Shown here: piece after piece, positions 63,800-64,000 of the stretch
Numbering within the stretch: the first letter of the stretch is position 1
Layout of the letters: each line of letters opens with the position of its first letter
Assembly (NCBI RefSeq): GCF_003119195.2
Contig: NZ_CP022253.1
Coordinates: forward strand, 824,001-888,000
Length of the DNA: 64,000 nt
Direction of reading: 5' to 3'
DNA from: Azospirillum baldaniorum
GTDB taxonomy: Bacteria > Pseudomonadota > Alphaproteobacteria > Azospirillales > Azospirillaceae
Program-made: the position numbers and the translations under genes
Notes under the pieces: model-generated
What the model saw: the letters and a program-made list of their open reading frames with translations, nothing else
Told to the model about the DNA's origin: nothing
The model's database searches: none

Positions 63800-64000
63800 T
63801 CAGGGCAGGCTGTCGAGCGGCACGGGATAGACCGCGTCGCCGGCCGATGCCTTGTCGTGCAGCGTCACCCAGCGGTCCACGTCGTCGTGAAAGCGCTGGT
63901 ACAACGCCACCTTCGACTTCACGTCGTCGATGATCGCCTGCTGCTCCCCCACGCCCATGCGGGCCCAGCCGTCCGGGTCGATGGACATGATGCGGCTCTG
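63800..64000 (-). CDS. ppkA: PpkA-like protein, C-terminal end (truncated by the window)
   Basis: Only the last 66 residues are inside the window (ending YPVPLDSLP). The tail WVTLHDKASAGDAVYPVPLD recalls the end of the von Willebrand-like domain of PpkA, the Thr kinase of the type VI phosphorylation pathway. The kinase domain would lie beyond the edge, so the name rests mainly on gene order. Confidence 0.5.
   Translation of the reverse strand, partial: QSRIMSIDPDGWARMGVGEQQAIIDDVKSKVALYQRFHDDVDRWVTLHDKASAGDAVYPVPLDSLP

Overview
The window is GC-rich, with third codon positions almost all G or C. It reads as an alphaproteobacterium. Azospirillum or a relative is my best guess, inferred from gene content and from recombinase remnants of a type I associate with that group; there is no rRNA or tRNA here to settle it. 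I found no tRNA, rRNA, CRISPR array or replication origin.

Region 1 (1-16.5 kb) is an energy and fermentation block. On the minus strand are a cyclic-nucleotide-binding/FHA protein, phosphoketolase and glycogen phosphorylase. On the plus strand is a complete arginine deiminase operon (arcD-arcA-arcB-arcC) followed by an NhaC-type antiporter, a porin, a zinc alcohol dehydrogenase and a lipoprotein. Together they would make ATP from glycogen, sugars and arginine when respiration is limited.

Region 2 (16.9-20.5 kb) is a scar zone: a DUF4344 metallopeptidase, an intact IS256-family element with 31-bp inverted repeats and an 8-bp target duplication, and the C-terminal remnant of a serine recombinase.

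Region 3 (20.2-33.7 kb) is the most unusual part. Behind an AT-rich leader, seven co-directional genes encode a subtilisin-like protease, a trypsin-like protease, a trypsin/P-loop fusion, a 1089-aa STAND-type NTPase, an unknown 257-aa protein, a second trypsin-like protease, and a protein joining a DNA/RNA non-specific endonuclease domain, an L,D-transpeptidase-like domain and a peptidoglycan-binding-like domain. No protein has a recognisable signal peptide. A middle fragment of a serine recombinase, on the same strand as the left remnant, lies just beyond the right edge. I read the block as a mobile, probably defensive, proteolytic system that I cannot match to a described one.

Region 4 (34-39.4 kb) has palindromic repeats, an Old Yellow Enzyme, an FmdB-type zinc ribbon, a frameshifted formaldehyde-dehydrogenase-like gene and a PAS-GGDEF-EAL protein.

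Region 5 (39.5-58.6 kb) looks like organosulfur (sulfonate/sulfone) acquisition. It has two ABC importers with three binding proteins, two desulfurising-type flavin monooxygenases, a class II aldolase, a 2-hydroxyacid dehydrogenase, an adenylylsulfate-reductase-like flavoprotein/ferredoxin pair, an MFS exporter, a LysR regulator and a TauE/SafE sulfite exporter. A RutE-type nitroreductase and a HAD phosphatase sit among them.

Region 6 (58.9-64 kb) matches the tagQRST-ppkA module that controls type VI secretion by threonine phosphorylation. ppkA is cut by the window edge, and no structural type VI genes are visible.
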